A stretch of DNA of 43,306 bases from an uncultured Lachnospiraceae bacterium (GCA_944381515.1 CALWLM010000105.1:1-43306), one strand, 5' to 3'. Positions 32,942 to 42,183 are shown, counted from the first letter of the stretch. Notes: a model not told the origin generated them from the letters alone. A program made the numbers and translations.

Positions 32942-33910
32942 CTATTCTGCAAAGCTTTGTCCGTAAACATACCCTGTTACCGCATCTATAAGTACCAGCA
33001 TCCGATTATCTTCCGTCAAAATATCTCCTTCCGTTACAACCTCATAAACCGGAAGCAAACTAAGGCTTTCATCCGTCTCACGAAACGGCATATAAATTAT
33101 TTTAATCTCCACCGAATCAAATTCCACAATAAAATCGGTATCTCTGTGAAAGGTCTGCCAGTATTCTTTTGTTATTTCTTCTGCCTGCTCTTCTCCAATA
33201 AAATCCGCAGATGGATTATAGCTCTCCAATGTTTCTGTGATCTGAGGCATGGCATTCACCTGGATGCCGTTAATACCATTACCTCCCACATCAATCATTA
33301 CATACGCCCCTTCTATCAGAGGAGCTTCATCATTGCCGGGAGCCAGATCAACATATATATTCCCCATCAGTTCCACATTCTGATATAAAAAAGGATATAT
33401 AAAGCGATAGGTATTTCCATTTGCCACTATAGCTGGCTTCTCTGACAATTCCCATCCCAATGCATCCACAAATTTCTCCGCTGTTTCCATTGCCGTTTCA
33501 CGATCTGCGGATATTATCTCTCTGTCATTGCTGTACAATAAATCCCCGCTGCCGGCAAACCACCTATGTGTAACATCGCCATCCTTTACACTATATTCCG
33601 TACTCTTTCCCCCGTCCGCTTCCACAGTATTCATCTGCACATTTTGGAGCAATTCCAGTTGATCTGCAAATAAAGTACTTAAAATCGCATCGGTATCTAC
33701 TGTCCCCGGCTCTATTTTATATTTCCCATAGACAGCGTTTTCCCCATTCGATAATTCTCCTTCGAAATCCGTCAGGCTCGTTGTCAATTCGGTTGTATTT
33801 TCAGCAATCTCTGCAGATTCTGTGTTTGTTTCTGCTGTCTGAACATTACTGGCACATCCAGTCAGCAAAATTACCATAAGTCCGAATAATATGGCAGCGT
33901 TTCTTTTCAT
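32942..33910 (-). CDS. Lipoprotein of unknown function, first gene of the ABC-2 locus
   Basis: A 322-residue secreted lipoprotein. Signal peptide with lipobox L-T-G-C (Cys19), then an acidic Thr/Glu linker to about residue 45, then a mixed alpha/beta domain. The repeated R-F-I-Y-P-F and L-V-L-I-D-A-V-T-G-Y-V-Y-G segments resemble PepSY or YycH-like folds, but I cannot assign a family. AAAGGAG lies six bases upstream of the ATG. Between that site and the upstream DNA stands a strong hairpin with a T run. A role in binding a peptide outside the cell, as lantibiotic immunity lipoproteins do, is inferred from position. Confidence 0.8.
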   Translation of the reverse strand: MKRNAAILFGLMVILLTGCASNVQTAETNTESAEIAENTTELTTSLTDFEGELSNGENAVYGKYKIEPGTVDTDAILSTLFADQLELLQNVQMNTVEADGGKSTEYSVKDGDVTHRWFAGSGDLLYSNDREIISADRETAMETAEKFVDALGWELSEKPAIVANGNTYRFIYPFLYQNVELMGNIYVDLAPGNDEAPLIEGAYVMIDVGGNGINGIQVNAMPQITETLESYNPSADFIGEEQAEEITKEYWQTFHRDTDFIVEFDSVEIKIIYMPFRETDESLSLLPVYEVVTEGDILTEDNRMLVLIDAVTGYVYGQSFAE

Positions 33911-33930
33911 TGTGCTCTCCTTTCCCCTTT

Positions 33931-33983
33931 AAAAAGACAGTGGAGATGTTCTGGCAGAATTCGTTTTGCCAGAACATCTCCAC
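33931..33983 (-). terminator. Terminator or attenuator just before the lipoprotein gene
   Basis: A perfect 17-bp stem (arms 33940-33956 and 33967-33983) with a 10-base loop is followed on the minus strand by GTCTTTTT. The lipoprotein start is only about 20 bases further on, so it ends an upstream transcript or attenuates this operon. Confidence 0.8.
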
Positions 33984-34004
33984 CCCTCTTCTAAATAACA
34001 CTAA

Positions 34005-34163
34005 TTAAGGTTGCCAATTTTCCTCTGCAAGTGCCCACGCATTTGTATTAAGCTTTGTATCCTTATTGCTCTATGACTTCCGACCACCACCTGTTAAGAC
34101 AAAATGAAATGGATATAAGGCGCTATTTGTTGCATCTGAAGAAGCTTTTACTCTTCGTTTCAT
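34005..34163 (-). pseudogene. Small decayed ORF with one in-frame TAG
   Basis: ATG at 34163 opens 30 codons ending V-L-T-G-G-G-R-K-S, then TAG (34071-34073). The same frame continues 21 more codons with protein-like content (N-T-N-A-W-A-L-A-E-E-N-W-Q-P) to TAA. The hairpin at 33931-33983 follows. I do not recognise the family. It may be the remnant of a gene, possibly a small peptide linked to the transporter, or chance. Otherwise I see nothing in 33984-34288. Confidence 0.3.
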
Positions 34164-34288
34164 GAATAAAATCCCATGATTTTCACCGTGGAAATTTCAC
34201 AATTTTAACGTCATTGATTTCATTTTTTGGAGGAATATAAAAAAGTCTCTTTTTCAATACGCTGACCTCCAACGATTAAATTCTGACC

Positions 34289-35133
34289 TCATAAATTTTT
34301 TTGCTTTTCCATATATTTACCAAAATATTCCAGATTGTGCAGATAATAAGGAGACTGGGGGCGAAACTTCCCAGCCATCTCATTATACCGTCTGGCTCGG
34401 ACCATATCCCCCATACGGTCGCAGCACAGACACAAGCTGATACAAGGCAGGAAGCCATAGCAATCCTCGTCCACAAACCCGCCTCCCTGCGGCCGTTTCT
34501 GCGCCAGCAAGGCTGCTCTGTACCAGAAGACTGCCGCCGGATATCTGCCCCGGTCAAAAAAATGACGTCCGATATCACAGCAGGTCTCTGCCCGCGGCTC
34601 ATCAAACGTCAGTCCTTGAAGAAGGGCCTCCAGCGCCTCTTCATCTTTCTTTTGTCTGTACCGGCACACAGCCAGCTGTCTGCATGCATCAATCTGATTC
34701 TCTGTCCAGGCGTCCTTTCTGGTCAGAAACTCCTCCAGCACTTTCTCCGCCTGGTCGTATCTGCCATTGTCCAAAAGCTCGCGCCCATAATAATATGTCT
34801 GCCTTGCGTCCAGCTGCGCACCCTGTTTCAATTGTTTTTCATAGATGCGCAGATTGCGATCCCCCGATCCTGGTCCGCTCTTGGCATGGCGTATGGGAGC
34901 ATCCACATGAATAATATTTCCATATCGTTTCTCACAATTCTCTCCCGTTCAAAGGAAAAAGACGGCTGTCCCTCTTCATCAAAAGCCGTCTGATAAGGCA
35001 GCATCACCACATCCGTCTGCGGGTCCATCTCTTCCTTTAAGCGGAGCAGCCGTACGCATGATTCCTGCGGTATCACATCATCTGCATCCAACCATAAAAT
35101 AAGGGCAGATTGGGTGAATCGGGTGAGTGAATT
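34289..35133 (-). pseudogene. Family 2 glycosyltransferase with TPR domain, degraded
   Basis: Two frames together match a Clostridial glycosyltransferase carrying C-terminal tetratricopeptide repeats. The first (to about 34920) has the D-x-D motif W-L-D-A-D-D-V and the T-A-F-D-E segment. The second carries D-R-N-L-R-I-Y-E-K followed by TPR-like helices (Y-Y-Y-G-R-E-L-L, E-K-V-L-E-E-F-L, D-I-G-R-H-F-F) to the stop. The N-terminal third with the nucleotide-sugar site is missing, its place taken directly by the end of the acetyltransferase gene. A stretch of perhaps 15-20 residues is also missing at the frame change. As it stands it cannot be active. The C-terminal frame of 205 codons may still be annotated alone. 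Confidence 0.7.
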
Positions 35134-35802
35134 TCATCCAAGCTCCTCTACAAAGCGGCGCTCCGACTCGGTCCAGTATCGGCGGTATACTCTCTCATCC
35201 CGGCCGTCCAGATTCAACTGATAAAGGCGAAATATCACCCGTTTATCCTTGGGCTGCCACTGCTCCTCATAGGAATAGCAATACCGCATCCCCAGGCGTT
35301 TCATGACCTGCCCACTGCGCGGATTTTCCACATCATGAGTGGCCGTGACATACTCAATTCCGTCCTTGCCAAGCTGCTCTATTACCGCCCTGCACGCCTC
35401 GGTGGCAATCCCCCTGTGCCAAAATTCCCGGCGCAGTCCATATCCCAAATCGTGACTCTCATCCATATTTACGTGGATATAACCGATGGGAATGTTGTCG
35501 CTTTTCAGGCAGACCGCATAAGCGTATCCTCTCTTTGCCCTGTATGTATCCCGGTAGCTCTTCTCAAAAAGCTCAGACGCCTGCGAGATGGAGTGAATCG
35601 GAAACCAGGGCAGAAATATATTTGCCTCTTCGTCCCCATAAATAGCCAAAAGGGCCTCCATATCCTCCTCCCTGAATCTTCGCAGAATCAGCCTCTCCGT
35701 CTCCAGCAAAGGAGTATTGGCCGGACTGGATTCTTCTCCCTCTCCTCCTGCGGCCGGCCACGATTCAGACGTTTCCTTCTCTGTCCATAACAAATCGCTC
35801 AT
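35134..35802 (-). CDS. GNAT family N-acetyltransferase (RimJ/RimL-like)
   Basis: A 222-residue acetyltransferase. After a disordered Glu/Ser/Gly-rich stretch (about 10-30), the GNAT fold begins at L-E-T-E-R-L-I-L-R-R-F-R. The acetyl-CoA loop is R-R-E-F-W-H-R-G-I-A-T-E-A, and N-P-R-S-G-Q-V-M-K-R-L-G-M is the C-terminal motif of the RimJ/RimL (Acetyltransf_3) group. AAAGGAG lies eight bases upstream of the ATG at 35802. It starts four bases after the membrane protein gene. The substrate, protein N-terminus or small amine, is unknown. Confidence 0.9.
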   Translation of the reverse strand: MSDLLWTEKETSESWPAAGGEGEESSPANTPLLETERLILRRFREEDMEALLAIYGDEEANIFLPWFPIHSISQASELFEKSYRDTYRAKRGYAYAVCLKSDNIPIGYIHVNMDESHDLGYGLRREFWHRGIATEACRAVIEQLGKDGIEYVTATHDVENPRSGQVMKRLGMRYCYSYEEQWQPKDKRVIFRLYQLNLDGRDERVYRRYWTESERRFVEELG

Positions 35803-35806
35803 ATAT

Positions 35807-36460
35807 TCATTTCTCCTTTTGAACAATACAGCTGCTCATGGCGATCAGCGCCTGGGAGGGCAGATAGAAAAACCATAACGCCCTCTGACTGTAAGGTCTG
35901 ATCCATTTCCAATATATATCAGGCAGACACAAGAAATCTCCCAGATTCATAATACCCACATGTATATCGCACAGAATAAACAGTACCATCCCCGTCAGAA
36001 AGAGCCGGTCCCTGCCGCCCCTCCCAAAAACCTCCCAAAGAATATTCCCTGCAAAAAGCGTAAAATACAAAAGCCCCAACGCGCCCTCTTTCCCCAGGGA
36101 AATGCCGGTCAAAGAAAAAATTGCGAGAACGATTGCGGCAGCCAGGATCTGGATTGCCAGAGCCCTTACGCCGCGTTCCAGGCGCACAAAATAGAGAAGC
36201 TGTACTGCCAAAAAACAGTACAGCCCCCGAATATTCTCCCGATGAAGTACCATGCTGCGGTCTGCGGCCACCGTCATAGCCAGGGCCGAACACAGGGAAA
36301 TCAGGTCTCTCCCCTGCGCCGCCTCATTCGCCGGGCCGGCCATCGCTTTCTGCTTTGCAGACAGGCCCAAACGGCCCGCGAGCCATATGCCCAGGCGCAG
36401 GGCGGCAATTGCAAAACAGCATACCACCCAGGCAAACCGGAATCGGTCGCTGCCCACCAT
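35807..36460 (-). CDS. Multi-helix membrane protein, unknown function
   Basis: A 217-residue protein with about seven helices. The order (A-M-T-V-A-A-D near the second helix, L-C-F-L-A-V-Q-L-L-Y-F-V-R, then F-L-T-G-M-V-L-F-I-L-C-D) recalls YhhN/TMEM86-like proteins, but the match is too loose to name it. AAGGAG sits seven bases before the ATG at 36460 and one base before an earlier ATG, so the later start is preferred. It lies between the pyrophosphatase and acetyltransferase genes on the same strand, probably in one transcript. Confidence 0.75.
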   Translation of the reverse strand: MVGSDRFRFAWVVCCFAIAALRLGIWLAGRLGLSAKQKAMAGPANEAAQGRDLISLCSALAMTVAADRSMVLHRENIRGLYCFLAVQLLYFVRLERGVRALAIQILAAAIVLAIFSLTGISLGKEGALGLLYFTLFAGNILWEVFGRGGRDRLFLTGMVLFILCDIHVGIMNLGDFLCLPDIYWKWIRPYSQRALWFFYLPSQALIAMSSCIVQKEK

Positions 36461-36500
36461 CGTCATACTCCTTCCGGCCGGCCCGCAAAGCCGGTCTTCG

Positions 36501-36536
36501 CTTATTCTTGTTCTTATTCTTGTTCTTGTTCTTATT
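36501..36536 (-). repeat. Six tandem hexamers (CTTRTT)
   Basis: CTTATT and CTTGTT alternate over six units in the 105-base spacer after the pyrophosphatase gene. On the mRNA this is an A/G-rich AAYAAG tract. Confidence 0.85.
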
Positions 36537-36565
36537 TTTGCCTTTATTTCGGCATTTATTCCGGC

Positions 36566-38215
36566 CTATTCATTAATCTTTTGGATTCCCCGGAGAATCG
36601 ACGGAATCATCTGCTTCTTGCGGGAAACCACGCCCGGCAGCCGAACGCTGTGAGGCTCCGGCTTAACGCCAAAGGCCTCCTCCACAATCTCGCTGGCTCC
36701 TGCCCCCACGAATAAAAGATCCGTAGATTCATCGGCAATATTGGTCAGCATAAACAAGAGGATACTGGAACCGCTGGCCTTCAGGCTCCGCTCCATATAA
36801 GGAAGGAGACGCCCCTTTAGCTTCTGCAGCTCCTCCTTGCTCATAGAGCTGACCTGTCCCACACCCAGAGATAAATCCTGCGCCGTAAAGCGCTTGTAGT
36901 CCTGATAGAAAATCTCCTCCTCCGTCTTCTGCGACAGATCGCTGCCGGCCCGGAACATACTCTCCGCCAGCTCCTCCACCGCTATGCCGGCAATCTGGGA
37001 CAGCTCGGTGGCCGCCTGTCTGTCCACAGCAGTGCAGGTAGGCGAGCGGTACATCAGGGTATCGGACAAAATAGCGCTCAGTAAAAGAGAAGCCGTGGTG
37101 ACATCAACCTCCACCTGGTTTTCCCGATACATCTGATAGACAATGGTGGCCGTACAGCCCAGAGGCTGGTTGCGGAAAAATACCGGGTTGATGGTCTCAA
37201 TACTCCCCAGACGATGATGATCGATAATTTCCAGAATATCTGCCGTCTCAATCCCGCTTACCGCCTGATTTTTCTCATTGTGATCCACCAAAATCACCTG
37301 CTTGCGCTGCATGTCCAGCAGGTTTCTGCGGCCGATCATCCCTACATAATTGCCCTTCTTGTCCAGAATAGGGAAATTACGGTGGCGCTTCTTTGCCATC
37401 ACCGTGCGGATTTCCTCCACATAATCATCCAGATGGAAGGTTATCAGCTGATCTTTCTTCATAAAGTAGCGCACCGGAATACTCTGGTTGATCAGCCGCG
37501 CCACCGTGTAGGTATCATAGGGCGTACAGATAATCGTACAGCCCGCCTGCTTGGCCAGCTTTTGAATGGTGCGGGATACCGGCGAACCTAAGCAGACCAC
37601 AATACAGCCCGCCTTCATCTCAATGGCACACAGCTGAGATTCATAGCGATTTCCCAGAATCACCATGTCGTGCTCGTCTATGTATTCCTCCATCACATCC
37701 GGATTTGCCGCAGCGATAACCACCTTGCCCTGATCAAAATAAGCGTCTTCATCGCCTACTACCATAGTGCCGTCCAGGGTCCCCAGAATATTGCGGTAAG
37801 GCGTGTTGGCCGTTGATATGGTACAGCTGTCGTGCTCCTCCATGTAGGAACGGGCAATGTCTCCGATGGTGATCAGTCCCTCCAGTTTCTGATCCTGCAG
37901 AATAGGAAGAGTCACCACTCCCCCTTCCTTCATCAGATTCCATGCATCCTTTAATGACAGCTCCGCCGGAATTCCCTCGATGCGCTGCAGCTCCACGTCC
38001 CGCACCAGGGGTTCCACTGTGGCCAGATACTCCGGCTGCTCCACCCCAAAACGCTGCAATACATAGCGCGTCTCTTCATTGGGATGGCCGGCCGCCCTGG
38101 CCACATAGGGTTTTCCCGTGATAATTCTTTTCAGATTGGCATAGGCGATGGCCGAACAGATGGAATCCGTGTCCGGATTTCTGTGTCCAATGACTATGAC
38201 TGGTTTGTCTTGCAT
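36566..38215 (-). CDS. ppaC: Manganese-dependent inorganic pyrophosphatase with CBS and DRTGG domains
   Basis: A 549-residue family II pyrophosphatase that hydrolyses PPi and is controlled by adenine nucleotides through an inserted regulatory region. The N-terminal metal motif is G-H11-R-N-P-D15-T-D17. Next come CBS half (about 70-130), a DRTGG-like domain (about 150-250) and a second CBS half, then the D-H-H-R motif and the DHHA2 domain, with S-R-K-K-Q near the C-terminus. This is the CBS-DRTGG-CBS-PPase type of Clostridia, where AMP and ADP inhibit and ATP or Ap4A activate. AGGAGG lies directly before the ATG at 38215. It is 126 bases downstream of the aminotransferase gene. Confidence 0.95.
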   Translation of the reverse strand: MQDKPVIVIGHRNPDTDSICSAIAYANLKRIITGKPYVARAAGHPNEETRYVLQRFGVEQPEYLATVEPLVRDVELQRIEGIPAELSLKDAWNLMKEGGVVTLPILQDQKLEGLITIGDIARSYMEEHDSCTISTANTPYRNILGTLDGTMVVGDEDAYFDQGKVVIAAANPDVMEEYIDEHDMVILGNRYESQLCAIEMKAGCIVVCLGSPVSRTIQKLAKQAGCTIICTPYDTYTVARLINQSIPVRYFMKKDQLITFHLDDYVEEIRTVMAKKRHRNFPILDKKGNYVGMIGRRNLLDMQRKQVILVDHNEKNQAVSGIETADILEIIDHHRLGSIETINPVFFRNQPLGCTATIVYQMYRENQVEVDVTTASLLLSAILSDTLMYRSPTCTAVDRQAATELSQIAGIAVEELAESMFRAGSDLSQKTEEEIFYQDYKRFTAQDLSLGVGQVSSMSKEELQKLKGRLLPYMERSLKASGSSILLFMLTNIADESTDLLFVGAGASEIVEEAFGVKPEPHSVRLPGVVSRKKQMIPSILRGIQKINE

Positions 38216-38341
38216 ACTTCCTCCTTTTTGCTCTTCTCCCCCAATTTTGTCAGCCGTAAGAGCCGGCTGCAAGGCGCCAAGCCCGCATCACATCTCTTGT
38301 CCGATGCTTTTGCTCCGCTCTCTGCCCCCGCCGGTCTCCCG

Positions 38342-39532
38342 TCAGCCCATATATTCCGCCGCCAGCTTGCCAAAGGCAGGAAGCGAACGCTCTACCTTTT
38401 CTGTGGGAACACAGTAGGCTATGCGGAAATGTCCCGGACAGCCAAACCCGCCGCCCGGCACCAAAAGCAGGTCATATTTTCGCGCCCTCTCACAGAAAGC
38501 CGCGTCATCCGGCTCCAGAGAGCGGGGAAACATATAAAAAGTCCCGCCAGGCTCCACGCAGTAAAATCCCAGCCTGGTCAGTTCCTTATAAAGGATCTCC
38601 TTATTTCTCTCGTACACCGACAAATCCGCCGTATCGTCGATGCAGCGGGCAATGGCCAGCTGGATCAGCGAAGGAGGGCAGTTATGTCCAATCTCCCGCG
38701 ATATCTGCCCAAAAACAGCTGCGGCGTTTTCCGCATCCTCACAGGCCGGATTCACTGCCACATAGCCAATGCGTTCGCCAGGCACAGACATGGATTTGCT
38801 GAAAGAATAGCAGGTAAAGGTATTGGGGTAGAAAGAGGCCACATAAGGGGACTGCTTTCCGCCAAACACCAGCTCCCGATAAGGCTCGTCGGAAATAATA
38901 TAAACAGAATGCCCATACTCTCTCTGCTTCTCCTCCAGAATCCCGGCCAGAGTCTGAAGCGTCTGCGCCGAATAGACCACTCCCGAAGGATTGTTGGGGG
39001 TATTAATCAGAATTCCTTTGACCTGAGGGCTCATCAGACGGCGTAAAGCGTCAAAATTGATCTGAAAGCTGTCAATATCAGCCGGAACCACCACCAGACG
39101 GCCTCCGGCGCCCTCCACATAGGGTTTGTATTCAGAAAAATAGGGGGCAAAGGTAATAATCTCATCTCCCGGTTCGCTCAGAACGGCACGCAAAGCGTGA
39201 GCCACCGCGCCGGCCGCGCTTATCGCCATAAAAATATGCCGCTCCTCGTAATGCATTCCAAACCGGCGGTTTAACGACTCCGCCACCGCACACCTGGCCT
39301 CACTGATTCCCAGGATAGGGCTGTATCCATGAACGCTCACATCATCCCTGGTTTTCAGAATGTCCACGATCGCCTCGTTAAAAGAAGGGGGCACCGGCAC
39401 ACTGGGATTTCCCAGGCTGTAATCAAACACATTCTCATAGCCGATTTCCGCTGCGCGCTGCTTTCCATAGGCTGAAATCTTTCGGATTACATTCTCATGG
39501 TTTGTCATTTCCACATATCTGGGATTCAGCAT
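38342..39532 (-). CDS. PLP-dependent class I/II aminotransferase (aspartate aminotransferase-like)
   Basis: A 396-residue fold-type I aminotransferase. Motifs: N-T-P-N-N-P-S-G (177-184), D215-E-P-Y, the Schiff-base lysine K246 in S-F-S-K-S, and an Arg in G-H-F-R-I-A-Y for the substrate carboxylate. The N-terminal region (F-D-Y-S-L-G-N-P-S-V-P-V-P) belongs to the Clostridial aspartate/aromatic group. The substrate cannot be fixed. AGGAGG lies 11 bases upstream of the ATG. It heads the same-strand group with the pyrophosphatase. Confidence 0.92.
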   Translation of the reverse strand: MLNPRYVEMTNHENVIRKISAYGKQRAAEIGYENVFDYSLGNPSVPVPPSFNEAIVDILKTRDDVSVHGYSPILGISEARCAVAESLNRRFGMHYEERHIFMAISAAGAVAHALRAVLSEPGDEIITFAPYFSEYKPYVEGAGGRLVVVPADIDSFQINFDALRRLMSPQVKGILINTPNNPSGVVYSAQTLQTLAGILEEKQREYGHSVYIISDEPYRELVFGGKQSPYVASFYPNTFTCYSFSKSMSVPGERIGYVAVNPACEDAENAAAVFGQISREIGHNCPPSLIQLAIARCIDDTADLSVYERNKEILYKELTRLGFYCVEPGGTFYMFPRSLEPDDAAFCERARKYDLLLVPGGGFGCPGHFRIAYCVPTEKVERSLPAFGKLAAEYMG

Positions 39533-39571
39533 CTGTATTATTACCTCCTGTTACTATCTTATATCGAATTG

Positions 39572-39600
39572 AGTATATCACAATCGCCGCCTTATTTCAA
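39572..39600 (-). promoter_or_regulatory. Predicted promoter of the aminotransferase-pyrophosphatase group
   Basis: Minus-strand TTGAAA-N17-TATACT, 40 bases upstream of the aminotransferase ATG. Confidence 0.6.
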
Positions 39601-39680
39601 AGGGTTTGGCACTTTTGCTGTCATTTCACCTATTTTCCCTCTTTAAGGATGACCGGATTGCACAGAACTATACATGCTGT

Positions 39681-39723
39681 AAAGAAAAGAGAGCTTCACA
39701 CCAGTTCGATGCAAAGCTCTCTT
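39681..39723 (-). terminator. Terminator of the flavoprotein reductase gene
   Basis: A perfect 10-bp stem (AAGAGAGCTT/AAGCTCTCTT) is followed on the minus strand by TTTTCTTT. A TACCATA/TATGGTA dyad lies between it and the gene (about 39750-39780). Confidence 0.75.
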
Positions 39724-39859
39724 AAGTTCCGTCTATAACATCATAGTCTGCAATACCATACTGTACATACTATATGGTACTTATGCGATATCCATTATTT
39801 GATATCTGCAATAATGTGAATACTATGCCTCAGCAAACGGATGCTCCCGCCTTAAAGGC

Positions 39860-42067
39860 TCAGCCAGCGTACTTAGCCGCAGCGTTGGCTCCAGCCAGAC
39901 GGCCGGAGGTCAGAGCCCAGCCCTGAGCGCAGCCGCCGTAGGTTACATAAGCCTTATCCGATGCATTGAGCACGCCCAGGGAATCGTTGCCGACCACATA
40001 CACGTTCTCAACCGCCGTGCCGTCTTCCTTGAGCAGATTCATATTGGTGTCTACATCCAGACCGCCGCAGGTGGAGTATACATAAGCAGCGCCCTTGATG
40101 CAGTAAATCTTGCCCTCAGTCTGTCCATGTACATCCTCCAGGTTGATATCCATACCCAGCTGAGACTCCAGATCCTCCAGAGAGTCAGCAATAATCACAT
40201 TGCCAAACTCCTGGCCCATGGCCATGATGTCATCCAGATTCTCCACGGGAGTACCTTCCTCATAGGTGCCGCCCTGGTTGAAGAACATGGGCGCATTAAA
40301 GGAGATCAGGCCTTCCGTCTTGATGGAATTATACTCCTCTTCGTTGATCAGCACATAATAATTGGTGCCGGCCTCCCAGGCGTTGAAAGAAATGCCCAGG
40401 CCGTTGTAGTTGCCGTCAAAGCTCTCGCCCTCGCTGTCGATCATCTGATAGTTCAGATCCAGAACCAGAGAGGTCAGAATTCCCTTGTCATCATTGCTGT
40501 AATCATCAGAACGGATAATCGGATCAAGCTGTGCGATGTGATCCTCCACAGCCACGTCCTCGTTGTACAGAGCGCCGCCCAGCTCCAGTCCCTCGCGGAT
40601 GCTGAAGCCGTCGCACTGAGTCATACCCTTGGTATTCCATACATAGCCGGTATACTCCGTGGTCATCTCTGCGTTGCCGATATAGCCGCCGGCAGCCAAA
40701 ATAACAGAATCTCCGTAGATCTCATAGGTGGTGCCGTCGTAGTACTCAGCCTGCACGCCGATCACTGTGCCATTCTCGTCTACCAGGAGATCGGTAGCCG
40801 TCAGCTCAGTCATGTAATCATTCTTCTCATTCATGGCCTTGGCCTGCTCCATGGAATTGTTGTAGGCCAGGTCCTTGGAAGTCATTGTGGAGTCATAGTA
40901 CATGGTCCACAGAGGCCACTGATGAGAATCATAGAAGGCAAACATATTGTCCATAAAGGCAAAATCATAGTTGTCTTCCAGCCAGCCAAAGGTCGCGCCG
41001 GACTCATTAATAAAGAGCTCTACCAGCTCCACCTTGGCATCGTTCTCGGTGTACTCCATCCAGGCCGTCAGAAGCTCGTCCGGATCAACGAAGTTCTCTC
41101 CTCCGTTTACCTCTACCTGTCTGGCCGGGTTAACGCCCAGAGGGCCTGCGGTATTGGTGCCGTTGCCGCCGATCTTGGCAGCCGTCTCAATACCAAAAAC
41201 AGTAGCTCCATTCTCTGCTGCGCTCAGATAGCTGGCCACACCAGAGGAGCCCAGGCCCACGATGATCACATCGTAGTCCTCCAGGGTTACCACCTCGTTG
41301 CTCTTCTCAACAGGGGTATACCACTGCGAAGAATCGCCGCCATTCTCATCAATAATGTTGGCAATGATGGTCTTGGCAGCATTGCTGGAGGTAGTAGCGC
41401 CGGAAATGCTGTCCACTGCCAGAGACTGTGCCTCGATAATACGAGGGTACAGATTCTCCTCCACCGTCGCATAAATCGGGCTGTACTCGTCCTCGTCAGC
41501 CTGCGTAGCAGAACCGGCATTGACGGTGGTGATCTCTGTAATCTGATTGTCCTGGAAGGTTACAGACAGCTCCATCTCGCCCATTACGCCATAAGAGGGC
41601 GCCTTGCCAGTATAGGTGCCGTCAGCCACAGCGTCTTTCTCGGTGTCCCCGGAGGTCACGCCCATAGCCGCATCAATTGCTGCCTGTGCCGCAAGCTTCG
41701 TACCATTGCTGGTCATAGTCGCTCCAGACACGCCATCGATCTCGGCGCTCTGCGCTTCTACGATCTGAGCGCCCAGCTGCTCCAGGGCCGCTCCGCCGAT
41801 TCCCGGCGTCTCATCCGGACCTTCTACCGTAGCCTCCAGAATCGAGGTCTCATCGGTCGTGATCGTTACGGTTACGGTTCCGCCATAACCCTGTCCTTCA
41901 CCAGTATAAGTACCGGCAGTATAGGTACCGGAACCGGTCTCAGCTGTGGTCTCTGCCGCAGTCTGAGCTTCGGTCTGTGCTGCAGTAGTCTCCGAAGGAG
42001 TTCCGGAGCAGGCAGACAGAGCCAGAGCGCCCGCCAACAACAGCGGCATTACTCTTTTCATCTTCAT
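39860..42067 (-). CDS. Secreted lipoprotein flavin reductase: two FMN-binding domains plus FAD fumarate-reductase-like domain
   Basis: A 735-residue extracellular lipoprotein (lipobox L-S-A-C20). Two FMN_bind domains follow, each with a flavinylation motif: D111-G-V-S-G-A-T-M-T119 and D219-S-I-S-G-A-T-T-S227, where FMN would be joined covalently to Thr119 and Ser227 by an ApbE-type transferase. From about residue 264 comes an FAD_binding_2 domain (D-V-I-I-V-G-L-G-S-S-G, then G-G-N-G-T-N, ending C-A-Q-G-W-A-L-T-S-G-R). This is the flavin-based extracellular reductase class (fumarate, urocanate and other alkene acceptors) used for anaerobic respiration by gut bacteria. The acceptor is unknown. 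No ApbE or electron-transfer partner is in the window. The ATG has AAAGGA about 11 bases upstream. Confidence 0.94.
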   Translation of the reverse strand: MKMKRVMPLLLAGALALSACSGTPSETTAAQTEAQTAAETTAETGSGTYTAGTYTGEGQGYGGTVTVTITTDETSILEATVEGPDETPGIGGAALEQLGAQIVEAQSAEIDGVSGATMTSNGTKLAAQAAIDAAMGVTSGDTEKDAVADGTYTGKAPSYGVMGEMELSVTFQDNQITEITTVNAGSATQADEDEYSPIYATVEENLYPRIIEAQSLAVDSISGATTSSNAAKTIIANIIDENGGDSSQWYTPVEKSNEVVTLEDYDVIIVGLGSSGVASYLSAAENGATVFGIETAAKIGGNGTNTAGPLGVNPARQVEVNGGENFVDPDELLTAWMEYTENDAKVELVELFINESGATFGWLEDNYDFAFMDNMFAFYDSHQWPLWTMYYDSTMTSKDLAYNNSMEQAKAMNEKNDYMTELTATDLLVDENGTVIGVQAEYYDGTTYEIYGDSVILAAGGYIGNAEMTTEYTGYVWNTKGMTQCDGFSIREGLELGGALYNEDVAVEDHIAQLDPIIRSDDYSNDDKGILTSLVLDLNYQMIDSEGESFDGNYNGLGISFNAWEAGTNYYVLINEEEYNSIKTEGLISFNAPMFFNQGGTYEEGTPVENLDDIMAMGQEFGNVIIADSLEDLESQLGMDINLEDVHGQTEGKIYCIKGAAYVYSTCGGLDVDTNMNLLKEDGTAVENVYVVGNDSLGVLNASDKAYVTYGGCAQGWALTSGRLAGANAAAKYAG

Positions 42068-42119
42068 TGCAATCCCATCCTTTCCATATTTGAAGAGTCC
42101 TAACTTTTGGACAGAGTTT

Positions 42120-42147
42120 AGTATAACATATCCATTCAAAATGTAAA
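42120..42147 (-). promoter_or_regulatory. Predicted promoter of the flavoprotein reductase
   Basis: Minus-strand TTTACA-N16-TATACT, about 53 bases upstream of the ATG. Confidence 0.6.
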
Positions 42148-42183
42148 ACAAAAATCAAAATAAATTCTTTTCCTTTTTCCTTC

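Noticed and set aside
34276-34605. 109-codon minus-strand ORF
   Set aside because: Alternative frame of the glycosyltransferase TPR remnant, which matches its family in the other frame.
40127-42103. 658-codon plus-strand ORF opposite the flavoprotein
   Set aside because: Shadow of the reductase gene, which has lipobox, FMN and FAD motifs; the opposite frame has none.
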